Below are positions 1-8,371 of a stretch of 32,298 nt of DNA, one piece after another (the first letter of the stretch is position 1; the number at the start of each line of letters is the position of its first letter). The position numbers and the translations under genes were made by a program. The stretch comes from Akkermansiaceae bacterium (GTDB lineage Bacteria; Verrucomicrobiota; Verrucomicrobiia; Verrucomicrobiales; Akkermansiaceae). Below the pieces are notes generated by a model. The model did no database searches. It had not been told where the DNA came from and saw nothing but the letters and a program-made list of their open reading frames with translations. The DNA is taken from NCBI GenBank assembly GCA_021733795.1, contig JAIPKB010000043.1:1-32298 (forward strand), given 5' to 3'.

Positions 1-201
1 ATCGGCAGCGCCGCGGCGGCGGCGGAGAAAAACCTGCAGGATGAGGGGGGTATCTTCAACAACCCACAAGCCAACCCACAAGCCAACCCCCAAGCCAACC
101 CGCAAGCCAACCCCCAAGCCAACCCGCAAGGCAACCCGCAAGCCAACCCGCAAGCCAACCCGCAAGCCAACCCACAAGCCAACCTGCAACCCCACCCATG
201 A
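1..201 (+). CDS. C-terminal end of a protein with an NPQA tetrapeptide-repeat tail (5' truncated by window)
   Basis: Frame 1 is open from the first base to a TGA at 199-201. It has no start codon inside the window, so this is the tail of a gene that begins upstream. The visible part is an Ala-rich stretch, then a short acidic segment, then ten consecutive Asn-Pro-Gln-Ala units (one is NPQG), a degenerate NLQP unit and a His-Pro end. The period is exactly 12 bp, so repeat-number changes keep frame. Third positions vary between units (cca, ccc, ccg for Pro), as expected of a coding repeat under protein-level constraint. The stop overlaps the start of the next gene (ATGA at 198-201), which suggests translational coupling with the Tat oxidoreductase. 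Function is unknown; low-complexity Pro/Gln/Asn tails often act as flexible spacers. Confidence 0.75.
   Translation: MGSAAAAAEKNLQDEGGIFNNPQANPQANPQANPQANPQANPQGNPQANPQANPQANPQANLQPHP
61..192 (+). repeat. 12-bp tandem repeat, about 11 units, coding
   Basis: Eleven head-to-tail 12-bp units of the form aacccNcaagcc run from 61 to 192. The last unit has drifted to aacctgcaaccc and one unit carries ggc for gcc. There are no spacers, so this is a coding minisatellite and not a CRISPR array. Confidence 0.9.
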
Positions 202-1460
202 ACTCCAACACCTCAAGAAGGTGCTTTCTCAAGGGCGCATCAGCGGCACTCGCCTTCCCCACGATCATCCCCGCCTCGGTGCGCGGCCAGCATCCGCCCT
301 CCTCACGCATCCAACTCGGAGTGATCGGCACCGGTGGCAAGGCCACGGGCGGCGCGCGCAATTTCGTGTCGGGCACCACCGCGCAGATCACCGCACTGGC
401 CGACCCCAACCGGCTTAACATGGAAGCCTTCCGCAATGCCTTCCAGGTGCCCGCAGAGCGCTGCTACCCGGATTTCAACGATTTGCTCGCGCTCAAGGAC
501 ATCGACGCGGTACTCGTCGGCACGCCCGACCACTGGCATGTGCCGGTGTCGATCGCGGCCGCCAAGGCGGGCAAGCATGTCTATTGCGAGAAACCGCTGG
601 GCGTCTCCATCGCCGAGGGACAGGCTCTGGTCAAAGCCATTCGCGAGAATGGCGTGGTGTTCCAACACGGCACTCAACTCCGCTCGCAGGACTGCACGCG
701 GATCGCCTGTGAACTGGTCCGCAACGGCTATTTCGGCAATGTCCGCAAAGTCATCATCGGCTCGCCGCCAGGCCTGGCGATCGGTCCGGTGCCACCCCAA
801 CCGGTCCCGCCCACCTTGGACTGGAAGATGTGGGCCGGCCCCGGCACCCCGGTGGACTATCGCGATGTGATCGTCGGCGGCATCCCCGGCAAGGGCCTGC
901 GCGGCTGGTATTTCATGAAACGGTTCTCGCCCTCCGGCTGGATCGCGGGATATGCCGTCCATGACATCGACCTCGCCCACTGGGGGCTCGGCCTGGAGCA
1001 CACCGGCCCGGTCCGCGTCGAAGGCCGCGGCACCTTTCCCAAGGAAGGGCTGTTTGACACCGTGCTCGATTATGAACTCACCTTCACCTATGCCGACGGC
1101 CGTCAGATCCTCGTTACCGACACCGGCAAGAACCGCCACGGCGTCAAATTCATCCATGAGAACGGCCGCGACTGGGTCTTCTGCCGGTCCGAACTCGCCG
1201 CCAGCAACCGCGACCTGCTGCGCCCCGAACGCAAGGACAGCGACATCAAACTGTATGCCTCCCGCCTCCACGAACTCAACTTCATCGAGTGCATCCAATC
1301 CGGCAAACCCACGATCACACCGGCTGAAGTAGCACACCGCTCCACCAGTGTCTGCCACCTCGGCGCCATCTGCCTGGACCTCGGCCGCCCGCTCGAATGG
1401 AACCCCACCACCGAAACGTTTGTCAACGATGACGCCGCCAACCAACGGCTGGCGATCTAA
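198..1460 (+). CDS. Tat-exported Gfo/Idh/MocA family oxidoreductase
   Basis: Predicted NAD(P)-dependent sugar or cyclitol dehydrogenase, 420 aa. The N-terminus carries a twin-arginine signal (Arg7-Arg8 followed by CFLKG, then an Ala-rich hydrophobic stretch), so it is probably exported folded with its cofactor. The Rossmann nucleotide site is GVIGTGG at residues 41-47. The family EKP motif is at 131-133, and a DHWH at 111-114 belongs to the same fold. The segment around residue 250 ([11 protein letters not shown]) is typical of the secreted subgroup abundant in Verrucomicrobiota and Planctomycetota. The start is fixed by the ATGA overlap with the upstream NPQA-tail gene. The GH115 gene follows 170 bp downstream on the same strand, so a role in uronic acid or glycoside catabolism is plausible. 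The substrate cannot be read from the sequence. Confidence 0.88.
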   Translation: MNSNTSRRCFLKGASAALAFPTIIPASVRGQHPPSSRIQLGVIGTGGKATGGARNFVSGTTAQITALADPNRLNMEAFRNAFQVPAERCYPDFNDLLALKDIDAVLVGTPDHWHVPVSIAAAKAGKHVYCEKPLGVSIAEGQALVKAIRENGVVFQHGTQLRSQDCTRIACELVRNGYFGNVRKVIIGSPPGLAIGPVPPQPVPPTLDWKMWAGPGTPVDYRDVIVGGIPGKGLRGWYFMKRFSPSGWIAGYAVHDIDLAHWGLGLEHTGPVRVEGRGTFPKEGLFDTVLDYELTFTYADGRQILVTDTGKNRHGVKFIHENGRDWVFCRSELAASNRDLLRPERKDSDIKLYASRLHELNFIECIQSGKPTITPAEVAHRSTSVCHLGAICLDLGRPLEWNPTTETFVNDDAANQRLAI

Positions 1461-1630
1461 CAATATGAGTTACCACCCGCGCGCATGATGTCCAATCCCT
1501 CGATCCCCGCTGTTGGGAGACTCTGCGGGTTGGGGTTGCTCGACTGCAACTCCAACTTCTACGGCGCCTACACCGGCACCGGGCCGCAAGCCGAAGGCGA
1601 GATGGTCCCGCCGGCCATTGAATAAAGTAT

Positions 1631-4567
1631 ATGATACAAACCGGAATGAAGACAATCCAAGTAACCCTGCTGTTGACCGCGGTCCTGTCCTCCGCCGTGC
1701 GCGGGGCGGAGCAGGGCGGGTCGGCCGCCAAGGGTGCGTTTGTCACCGATCAACCGGTGGCCGGGGCCTTTCCCCTGGTGCACTCCGCAACGGCGGCGGA
1801 CATCTTTGTTTCGGCCGATGACTGGAAGGTCGCGCAGATTGCCGCCGCTGACCTCGCTGCCGACGTCGAGCGGGTCACCGGACGCAAGCCGGCCGTGAAA
1901 CAAGCCACCCAGGGCCTGACTGCCGACTCCGTGCTGATCGGCACGCTCGGCAAGAGTCCTCTGATCGACCGTCTGGTGAAAGATGGGCGACTCGATGTCA
2001 AGGATGTCCGGGGCCAGAGGGAGTCATTTGTCATCGCGACAGTGGCCGACCCGTTGCCGGGTGTCCACCGGGTCTTGGTCATCGCCGGCAGCGACCGCCG
2101 CGGCACGGCGTATGGGGTATATGAATTGTCCAAGCGCATCGGGGTTTCGCCATGGTATTGGTGGGCCGATGTGACACCCGCGCACCGCGATGCGCTCCAC
2201 GTCTCACCGGAGCGCCTGCGGGTCGGGCCGCCGGCGGTGAAATACCGCGGCATCTTCATCAACGACGAGATGTGGGGCATCCGCCCGTGGGCCATGGAAA
2301 CACTGGCACCTGAGGAGGGGCATGGACTCGGACCCAAGACGTACGCCAAAATCTTCGAGTTGCTGCTCCGCCTGCGCGCCAACTATATCTGGCCCGCGAT
2401 GCACAATGGCGCCGGCGGGACGATTCCTTTCAATTGTTACCCGCAAAACAAGGTCGTCGCCGACAACTATGCCATCGTCATGGGTTCCAGCCACATCGAA
2501 CCGATGCTGCGCAACAACATCAGCGGCGCCGAATGGGACCGCGAAGGCGGCGGTGAGTGGGACTATCAGAAAAATCCAGGCCCCATCCGCGACTATTGGG
2601 CCAAGCGGCTGACCGAGAACGGCCGTTATGAAAACATCTATACGCTCGGCATGCGCGGCAAAGACGACGAGCCGATGAAATTCGATGGCACCAAGCAAGG
2701 GAAGATCTCCCTGATGGAACGGATTTTCGCCGACCAGCGCGAATTGCTGGCCCAGCACGTGAATCCCGATCCCGCGAAGATACCGCAGGTTTTCATCCCC
2801 TACACAGAAGTGCTAGATCTCTACGACAGCGGTCTGAAAGTGCCCGCCGACGTGACGATCTGCTGGCCGGATGACAACTTCGGCTACATCCGCCGCCTGC
2901 CAACTTCCGCAGAACACACGCGGTCGGGCGGGTCCGGCATTTACTACCACATCCAGTGGCTCAACGGTGCCACCTCCGCCTACACCTGGCTCAACACCAC
3001 GCCACCTGCCCTCATCTGGGAGGAAATGAGCAAGGCTTGGCAATACGGCGCCAAAAACCTCTGGGTGCTCAACGTCGGCGATATCAAACCGGGAGAAATC
3101 GGCACCGAGTTCTTCCTCGACATGGCCTGTAACCCAGAGCGCTACCGCCACGACAATGTGCGCGAATTCCTGGTACAGTGGGCCGCCCGCGACCTGGATT
3201 CGCGCTTTGCGGACGAGATCGCCTCGATCATGGAGGCATACTATCGGCTTGGCTTCACCCGCCGCCCCGAACATCTGGTGCAGGCTAGGGGCAAGAATCC
3301 GCTGCGATACTCGTGGTTCAGCCACACCGAATCCAACGATGAGGCGATGCAACGTGTGGACCAATACGACGCCATCGCCCGCCGCGCTGAGGCGATTTAC
3401 AAGCAAATTCCGGAGGCTCGCAAAGATGCATTTTTCCAACTGGTCCTCTATCCGGTCCAGTGCGCCAGCCTGATCAACCGAAAAGTCATACTCGCAGACA
3501 AGAGCACGCGCTACGGCAACCAAGGCCGCGCCAGCGCCAGTGAATATGCCTCCAAGGCCAGGCAAGCAGCGGCCCGGATCATCGAACTCACTCACCATTA
3601 CAACACCGGCCTGGTGACCGCTGGCGCCAAGTGGAACCACATGATCAGCCCTGCCCCGGGACCATGGGGCACTCAGTTCCGCCAATTCGAAATGCCGCCT
3701 CTCAGCGATGTCTCCGGCACCGGTCCAGCCGCCCTGGCGATGGCGCTCGAAGGGGCCGATTCACAAATCTTGGCGGACTTGAGCGTCTATACCCAAGGCC
3801 AACGTTTCGTGGATCTCTACAACACCGGCAAAGGGGACATCCAATGGTCGTCCACCTCATCGCAGCCATGGTTGAAACTCAGCCTGACATCCGGCACCTT
3901 CACCACCGAACAACGGCTATGGATCAGTCTTGACTGGAGCGCCGTCCCCACCGGCGAAGATTTAACCGCCATGATTGAGGTGACCAGCAACGCTGGCAAA
4001 AAATCGTTCACGGTGCCGGTTTTCAACCCCGCTGCCCCAGCTCGCGACACGGTCACCGGGTTCGTCGAGAGCCACGGCTATGTCAGCATGGAAGCCGAGC
4101 ACTTCACCCGCAGACACGAGAAGGGCGGAGCCACATGGGAAGTCATCAAGGGGCTGGGCCGCTCGGGCGATTCCGTCACCGTCCGTCCTTCGACAGTGCC
4201 CAGTCGCAACGCGCCCGAAGCGATCCGCTCCTCCAGTCCGTCGCTGGATTATGACATCTATCTGTTCCACCCGGGCGAGGCACGCCTGGACATTGATTGC
4301 CTGCCCACCAAACCGGTCGCACCGGGACAGGGCGTGGGCCTGGCAGTAAGCCTCGACGGAGCCGCACCGAAAATCCTAACAGGATCAGGCGGTGACACGC
4401 TGGCCAACCTCCGCCGGATGACCACCACCGTGAAAATCGCCTCGCCGGGTCAGCACACGCTGACGGTAATGATGGTCGATCCGGGGGTGATCATCGACAA
4501 ACTTGTTCTGAATTTGATCCCGGCGAAGGACACCTATTTGGGACCACCCGAATCGTATCGCCGGTGA
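1631..4567 (+). CDS. Glycoside hydrolase family 115, secreted xylan alpha-glucuronidase-type
   Basis: A 978-aa protein with the features of GH115, a family that removes (4-O-methyl)glucuronic acid from xylan side chains. An N-terminal signal peptide is followed by an alpha/beta domain (about 45-195) containing the GSDRRGTAYGVYELS and PWYWWADV stretches at 153-180. The catalytic core begins with KYRGIFINDE at 204-213 and includes the downstream YIWPAMH and GMRGKDDEPM segments. The C-terminal part (about 800-970, starting near GYVSMEAEHF) matches the GH115 C-terminal accessory domain. Length fits the family. The ATG at 1646 (Met6) gives a more typical signal peptide (MKTIQVTLLL) and may be the true start; neither start has a good ribosome-binding site. 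Context with a Tat oxidoreductase suggests polysaccharide degradation in the periplasm or outside the cell. Confidence 0.92.
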   Translation: MIQTGMKTIQVTLLLTAVLSSAVRGAEQGGSAAKGAFVTDQPVAGAFPLVHSATAADIFVSADDWKVAQIAAADLAADVERVTGRKPAVKQATQGLTADSVLIGTLGKSPLIDRLVKDGRLDVKDVRGQRESFVIATVADPLPGVHRVLVIAGSDRRGTAYGVYELSKRIGVSPWYWWADVTPAHRDALHVSPERLRVGPPAVKYRGIFINDEMWGIRPWAMETLAPEEGHGLGPKTYAKIFELLLRLRANYIWPAMHNGAGGTIPFNCYPQNKVVADNYAIVMGSSHIEPMLRNNISGAEWDREGGGEWDYQKNPGPIRDYWAKRLTENGRYENIYTLGMRGKDDEPMKFDGTKQGKISLMERIFADQRELLAQHVNPDPAKIPQVFIPYTEVLDLYDSGLKVPADVTICWPDDNFGYIRRLPTSAEHTRSGGSGIYYHIQWLNGATSAYTWLNTTPPALIWEEMSKAWQYGAKNLWVLNVGDIKPGEIGTEFFLDMACNPERYRHDNVREFLVQWAARDLDSRFADEIASIMEAYYRLGFTRRPEHLVQARGKNPLRYSWFSHTESNDEAMQRVDQYDAIARRAEAIYKQIPEARKDAFFQLVLYPVQCASLINRKVILADKSTRYGNQGRASASEYASKARQAAARIIELTHHYNTGLVTAGAKWNHMISPAPGPWGTQFRQFEMPPLSDVSGTGPAALAMALEGADSQILADLSVYTQGQRFVDLYNTGKGDIQWSSTSSQPWLKLSLTSGTFTTEQRLWISLDWSAVPTGEDLTAMIEVTSNAGKKSFTVPVFNPAAPARDTVTGFVESHGYVSMEAEHFTRRHEKGGATWEVIKGLGRSGDSVTVRPSTVPSRNAPEAIRSSSPSLDYDIYLFHPGEARLDIDCLPTKPVAPGQGVGLAVSLDGAAPKILTGSGGDTLANLRRMTTTVKIASPGQHTLTVMMVDPGVIIDKLVLNLIPAKDTYLGPPESYRR

Positions 4568-4592
4568 ACTGGCCATGTAACCGACAAAAGCA

Positions 4593-4772
4593 GCGCGTCA
4601 AGTTAAGGGCGCAAGCGGAGCATAGCCGTCCGGGCTGTGTTGGAGAACGGGCGTCCCCGCCTGTTCTGAGGTCGCTGTTGTGCCGCGTGAACACGCCCCA
4701 AGCTACCACCGCAGCCGGGACGGCCGCGCTCCGAGGCAGCCGGAACGGCTATCCTCCCTTAACTTGACGCGC
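4593..4772. repeat. 180-bp intergenic element with 17-bp perfect inverted ends (MITE-like)
   Basis: Bases 4593-4609 (gcgcgtcaagttaaggg) are the exact reverse complement of 4756-4772. The pairing resumes imperfectly inside: atagccgtccgg near 4622 mirrors ccggaacggctat near 4740-4752. The interior holds no convincing gene; the frames open across it are low-complexity and cross the element boundary. It lies between the GH115 stop and the next gene. It could be a miniature inverted-repeat element or a large structured repeat. No target-site duplication was identified with certainty. Confidence 0.6.
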
Positions 4773-4789
4773 ATGCCCTCCGGGGCATG
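4772..4789. other. Short perfect hairpin next to the inverted-repeat element
   Basis: Bases catgccc (4772-4778) pair with gggcatg (4783-4789) around a 4-base loop tccg. There is no T run on either side, so it is not a standard intrinsic terminator. The rest of 4790-5010 shows no gene or further structure that I can support. Confidence 0.4.
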
Positions 4790-5014
4790 TCACGTGTGCG
4801 CCTGTCCAAAAAGCCCTACCAGCGTTGAGGTTCCCCGCCGGTCGCGCCCTGCGGACTGCCTGCGGCATTCTGTCTCACTCCGTTCATCTCAGGGTTTTTG
4901 CCCCGGACCCGGGGTTTTCAAGACATGGACGGATGCTCGCCCTTGGAGCTTGAGGGGTGGAAGGGCGCAGGGGAGCGTGGCTTACGGCGACTCCACGTGG
5001 TATCGTCCGCTCAG

Positions 5015-5098
5015 TTGATGGGTTTCAGAATGCTCAACATCCAGACAATCCCACCCATCAAAAAGAGCTCGGCCTTTGATCACCACTTTTTGATTGTC
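5015..5098 (+). promoter_or_regulatory. Leader with mutually exclusive hairpins before the CAP lipoprotein gene
   Basis: Bases 5015-5023 (ttgatgggt) pair perfectly with 5053-5061 (acccatcaa). Bases 5057-5065 (atcaaaaag) pair perfectly with 5086-5094 (ctttttgat). The two stems share 5057-5061, so only one can form at a time. Bases 5044-5050 (gacaatc) can also pair with 5092-5098 (gattgtc). The block lies 31 bases before the gene start and is AT-rich compared with its surroundings. It resembles an attenuator or a thermosensor-like leader, but no known riboswitch class was recognised. Confidence 0.3.
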
Positions 5099-5128
5099 AA
5101 ACTACCCTAAATATGAAGCAATCAAGCC

Positions 5129-5701
5129 ATGGCTCACCCACTCCGCATTCGCGCTTTCGTGACTACCGCCCTCGCCGCACTGTTTTCGGCATGTGGCCCC
5201 CCGATCAACACCCAGGTTATCGCCCGCCCTGCCAGTTCACGGGAAAGCAAAATCTCCAGCCAGATCCTGGCTGCGGTGAATGGTTACCGCCAGCGAAGCA
5301 GCCGCGCTCCCTTGCAAGGCAACCGGGCGCTCGACCAGATGGCCCAGAACCACTCGGAATTCATGCGTGCCAATCGTGGCAAGTTCGGCATTTACGGGGC
5401 CGACGTCAGCCACTATGGCGTCGAGCAACGCGCACTGGCGGCCAGGGAGATGTACGGGATGGACCAATTCGGCGAGAATGTCGCCGCGGCCACCGACCAA
5501 GGTTCTACCACCGCCGCTTACCTGTTGGACCTGTGGGTGAAATCCCCACCCCATGAGCACAACCTGCGCAATTCCTGGACCAGTTCCGGCGTGGGCGTGG
5601 TGATCGACTCCGACGGCACGGTGTTTGCCACCCAAGTGTTTGGCTCCCGCTCCATCAAACCGTCCCAAATGTCGATGCTCAACCGCCTCCGGGTCCACTG
5701 A
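5129..5701 (+). CDS. CAP (SCP/PR1-like) domain lipoprotein
   Basis: A 190-aa protein with an N-terminal signal ending at a lipobox-like LFSAC (Cys22), so probably a lipoprotein. The remainder is a CAP domain as found in the bacterial SCP/PR1 family: an early ILAAVNGYR helix, an HSEFM segment, then FGENVAA and a C-terminal LLDLWVKSPPHEHNL stretch followed by GVGVV. The HSEFM His, the GENVA Glu and the SPPHEHN His correspond to the usual CAP cavity residues. The family role in bacteria is mostly unknown; some members are tied to the cell wall or spores. The rnhB start lies 5 bases after this stop, so the genes are probably co-transcribed. An ATG at 5113 is in another frame and is not the start. 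Confidence 0.85.
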   Translation: MAHPLRIRAFVTTALAALFSACGPPINTQVIARPASSRESKISSQILAAVNGYRQRSSRAPLQGNRALDQMAQNHSEFMRANRGKFGIYGADVSHYGVEQRALAAREMYGMDQFGENVAAATDQGSTTAAYLLDLWVKSPPHEHNLRNSWTSSGVGVVIDSDGTVFATQVFGSRSIKPSQMSMLNRLRVH

Positions 5702-5706
5702 ACCCC

Positions 5707-6330
5707 ATGCCGGATCTCGCCCTCGAACGCCAACTCCACGCCGCCGGCGATGCGCTCGTAGCGGGCGTGGACGAAGCGGGCCGCGGCCCGCTCGCGGGTC
5801 CGGTGGCCGCCGCTGCGGTCATCCTCCCTCCCGGATTCGACTGTCCGGGGCTCGACGATTCGAAGCAGCTCAGCCCGGCGAAACGCGAACGACTCTACCA
5901 CACCCTCACCACCCATCCCGGCCTGCATTGGTCGCTCGCCACGGCCAGCGTGGCGGAAATCGACACCCGCAATATTCTCCGCGCCACTCACCTGGCGATG
6001 GAGCGGGCCGTTGCCGGTCTGGCCGTGGTACCCGACCATTGCCTGATCGACGGGTTGCCCTTGCCGGTTTTCCCCTGGCCGCATACCGGGGTGGTCAAGG
6101 GTGATTCCCGCTCGCTTTCGATCGCCGCCGCCAGTATCATCGCCAAGGTCTCCCGGGACCGGATCATGGCGGACCTTGATCGCGAGTTCCCCCACTATGG
6201 TTTCGTCAAACACCAAGGATATGGCACTCCCCAACATCTTCAGGCGCTTCGGATTCACGGCCCTTGCCGCCACCATCGTCGCTCGTTTCAGCCGGTCGCT
6301 CAACTCACCCTGCCGTTTGACGGCTGCTGA
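5707..6330 (+). CDS. rnhB: Ribonuclease HII
   Basis: A 207-aa protein that cleaves the RNA strand of RNA-DNA hybrids and single ribonucleotides in DNA. The type 2 RNase H signature is intact: GVDEAGRGPLAGP near residue 20 supplies the first Asp and Glu, HCLIDG near residue 115 supplies the next Asp, and the KGDSRSLSIAAASIIAKVSRD block (about 136-156) supplies the final Asp. The tail contains YGFVKHQGYGTP and ends with an HRRSF segment, as usual. Length is normal. The start ATG is 5 bases after the upstream stop with no Shine-Dalgarno. The 3' end probably overlaps the YraN gene. The rnhB-yraN pairing is common in bacteria. Confidence 0.95.
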   Translation: MPDLALERQLHAAGDALVAGVDEAGRGPLAGPVAAAAVILPPGFDCPGLDDSKQLSPAKRERLYHTLTTHPGLHWSLATASVAEIDTRNILRATHLAMERAVAGLAVVPDHCLIDGLPLPVFPWPHTGVVKGDSRSLSIAAASIIAKVSRDRIMADLDREFPHYGFVKHQGYGTPQHLQALRIHGPCRHHRRSFQPVAQLTLPFDGC

Positions 6331-6709
6331 CGGCTCGCCCCGCGACCCCCAATGGCTCGGCCGCTACGGTGAAACGGTGGCGGCAGCCTGGTTGCGCGCC
6401 CACTGCTGCAAGGTGTTGGCCAGAAACTATCGCAACCGCCATCGCGGCCGCCACACCGGGGAGGTCGATATCGTCGCCCGCGAAGGCCGGGTACTGCTTT
6501 TTATCGAGGTCAAAACCCGCCAGGAGGCGACCCGTGTCCGTCCGCTGCTGGCCGTGGACAAGGCCAAGCAGCGCCTCATCGAGCGCGGTGCCAACGATTG
6601 GCTGAGGAGTCTCGGCACCCGCAACATCCCCTGGCGCTTCGACGTCATCGAAGTTTACGTGCGGGATGGCACCCCTCCCAGGGTGGTCCGCGTCCGGGAT
6701 GCGTTCTGA
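6317..6709 (+). CDS. YraN/UPF0102 family protein
   Basis: This is the small restriction-endonuclease-fold family found next to rnhB in many genomes. The sequence LGRYGETVAAAWL, then VLARNYRNR and the core GEVDIVAREG...LLFIEVKTR carry the conserved Glu, Asp and Glu-x-Lys of a PD-(D/E)xK-like site. The start is uncertain. A TTG at 6317 gives the usual family length (130 aa) and a 14-base overlap with rnhB. ATG codons at 6221 or 6197 would give a long unconserved N-terminus inside rnhB, so the TTG is preferred. The biochemical function of the family is not settled. Co-expression with rnhB is likely. Confidence 0.85.
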   Translation: MTAADGSPRDPQWLGRYGETVAAAWLRAHCCKVLARNYRNRHRGRHTGEVDIVAREGRVLLFIEVKTRQEATRVRPLLAVDKAKQRLIERGANDWLRSLGTRNIPWRFDVIEVYVRDGTPPRVVRVRDAF

Positions 6710-6779
6710 TCAGGCTACCCGGATCATTCCTGCTTGAAGTTTCATCCCCAGGCCTCCAAAGTCCGGCCCACAATTCACC

Positions 6780-7820
6780 ATGCCCACCACCTCCGCATCC
6801 ATGGCCTGGTTGGCCCGCCCCGACGGCTCGGTCGTCATCGGCCGCGGCCCGTTTGTCTCCGCCCCGGCGGCTCCGGACTCCACCACCGCGTTTTTCGTTC
6901 AGGACTTCGCCCTCACCGACCCCTCGCCGTGGAAAATCCCGTCGAGCGCGGAGATCATCGATCACCCGGCTTTTCTGGCGCGTCACGCCGGCGTGCGTCC
7001 GCCCCGTTGCGAATGGAGCGTCCCGGATGCCACCCCCTTTTCCTGCGTGTTTCAGGAAATCATGGTCGCCATCCAGAGCGGACTCTTCGAGAAAACCGTG
7101 CCGGTGGTCACCGAGGCCGGCACCGCCTCCGACCACCCGGGACCCGGCTTCGTCGCCGCCATGGCCAGGCAACCGGCACCCCTCCTCTCATATGGCTTCG
7201 TCGGTCGCAACGACGGGTTTGCCGGAGCCACCCCGGAACTGCTCATCTCGCTTCACCACCGCCACCTGAAAACCATGGCTCTGGCCGGCACCGCCCGCCG
7301 CGACGACCGCGAGGTCTTCGCCGTGGACGAAAAGGAAATCCGCGAGCACGAATACGTCGCCCAAACCCTGGTCTCAAAGCTCACCGATCTGGGCTCCCTC
7401 AGCCGACGTCCCCGCTCCATTCTCGACCTGGACAGCATCGTTCATTTTCTAACCAATATCGAGGTGGATCTCGATGGCAGCCTTTGCTCCGAGGCCCTGC
7501 TCAAGCGGCTCCATCCCACTCCTGCGCTGGGTCCCCTGCCCCGCACTGCGGAAACGCTTGACATGCTGCTGGAATGGCGGCGGCGGCTGCACTGCCCGCC
7601 GGAGTTCGGGGCCCCCTTCGGCGTGTCCTGTGACGGTCGCTTCGATGCCGTGGTCGCCATCCGCGGCATCTGGTGGCAGGACCGTCAGCTCATTCTTCCC
7701 GCCGGCTGTGGCATCATCGAAGCCAGCCGCCTCGTCAACGAATGGCGCGAACTCCGCCTCAAGCGCGACTCCGTCAAACGGTTCCTCGACCTACCGTCAC
7801 AATCGCCACAATCGGTTTGA
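6780..7820 (+). CDS. menF: Isochorismate synthase (chorismate-binding enzyme, MenF type)
   Basis: A 346-aa protein of the chorismate-utilising (anthranilate/isochorismate synthase component I) family. Recognisable blocks in order are GATPELL, the AGTARR stretch, [36 protein letters not shown] near the end of the domain and [10 protein letters not shown] with the NEWREL tail. The HPTPA and IREH segments are typical of isochorismate synthases of menaquinone or siderophore pathways. There is no glutamine amidotransferase partner nearby, which argues against anthranilate or aminodeoxychorismate synthase. Other menaquinone genes are not in the window, so the pathway is inferred. The gene starts 70 bases after yraN. 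Confidence 0.85.
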   Translation: MPTTSASMAWLARPDGSVVIGRGPFVSAPAAPDSTTAFFVQDFALTDPSPWKIPSSAEIIDHPAFLARHAGVRPPRCEWSVPDATPFSCVFQEIMVAIQSGLFEKTVPVVTEAGTASDHPGPGFVAAMARQPAPLLSYGFVGRNDGFAGATPELLISLHHRHLKTMALAGTARRDDREVFAVDEKEIREHEYVAQTLVSKLTDLGSLSRRPRSILDLDSIVHFLTNIEVDLDGSLCSEALLKRLHPTPALGPLPRTAETLDMLLEWRRRLHCPPEFGAPFGVSCDGRFDAVVAIRGIWWQDRQLILPAGCGIIEASRLVNEWRELRLKRDSVKRFLDLPSQSPQSV

Positions 7821-7870
7821 CATCCCGGCCCCATCGGCCATTCTTCAAGCACCCTCAACCCCATCCTATC

Positions 7871-8245
7871 ATGTTCAAAGAATTCAAGACCTTCATCACC
7901 AAGGGCAACGTCATGGATCTGGCGGTTGCGGTCATCATCGGCGGTGCCTTCGGCAAAATCGTGGACTCCATGGTCAAGGACATCATCACGCCCTTTATCG
8001 GCCTGCTGGGTGGCCAGCCCGATTTCTCATCCATCCAGTTTAACGGGATCATGCTGGGCAACTTCATGAATGCCGTGGTGGCCTTCCTGATGCTGGCTGC
8101 CGTGATCTTCGTCGTGTTCGTCAAGCCGATGAACAAGCTCAAGGCTGCCACCGCAAAGCCCGCCGCCCCGGCCGCACTGCCCGAACCCTCCCCCGAGGAA
8201 AAACTCCTCACGGAAATCCGCGATCTGCTCAAGCAAAAGGGATAA
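7871..8245 (+). CDS. mscL: Large-conductance mechanosensitive channel MscL
   Basis: A 124-aa inner-membrane channel that opens under membrane tension during hypo-osmotic shock. The N-terminal amphipathic segment [20 protein letters not shown] is followed by TM1 ([11 protein letters not shown]), a short periplasmic loop, TM2 ([13 protein letters not shown]) and a charged C-terminal helix ([12 protein letters not shown]). An Ala/Pro-rich linker precedes that helix. The length is slightly below the usual 127-150 because the periplasmic loop is short. The ATG at 7871 is chosen because the family begins exactly at this MFKEF. The gene is 50 bases downstream of menF and convergent with the L,D-transpeptidase gene. 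Confidence 0.96.
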   Translation: MFKEFKTFITKGNVMDLAVAVIIGGAFGKIVDSMVKDIITPFIGLLGGQPDFSSIQFNGIMLGNFMNAVVAFLMLAAVIFVVFVKPMNKLKAATAKPAAPAALPEPSPEEKLLTEIRDLLKQKG

Positions 8246-8371
8246 TCGCAGCGACGATCAAGTTTGTTTCCCTCAAGAGTTGGGCGTGCCCAGGCACTGC
8301 CGAGGAGATCAGGTTGCCAACCGCCGCCACGGAGACGCCTGGCTCACGCTCTGCGGGCTTGCGGCTCCGGC

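Noticed and set aside
61..192. CRISPR-like array
   Set aside because: The 12-bp units follow each other without spacers and are coding in frame 1.
41..436. Open frames with Lys-Pro-Thr repeats (+) and Trp-Leu-Ala-Gly repeats (-)
   Set aside because: Both are shadows of the 12-bp repeat; frame 1 continues from the upstream gene and ends exactly at the oxidoreductase start.
303..1463. Long minus-strand open frame opposite the first oxidoreductase
   Set aside because: The plus-strand frame carries the Rossmann and EKP motifs; the minus frame has low-complexity composition typical of a GC-rich shadow.
4680..5018. 112-codon plus-strand frame in the large gap
   Set aside because: It crosses the inverted-repeat element, is rich in Arg, Pro and Ser, and has no recognisable domain or ribosome-binding site.
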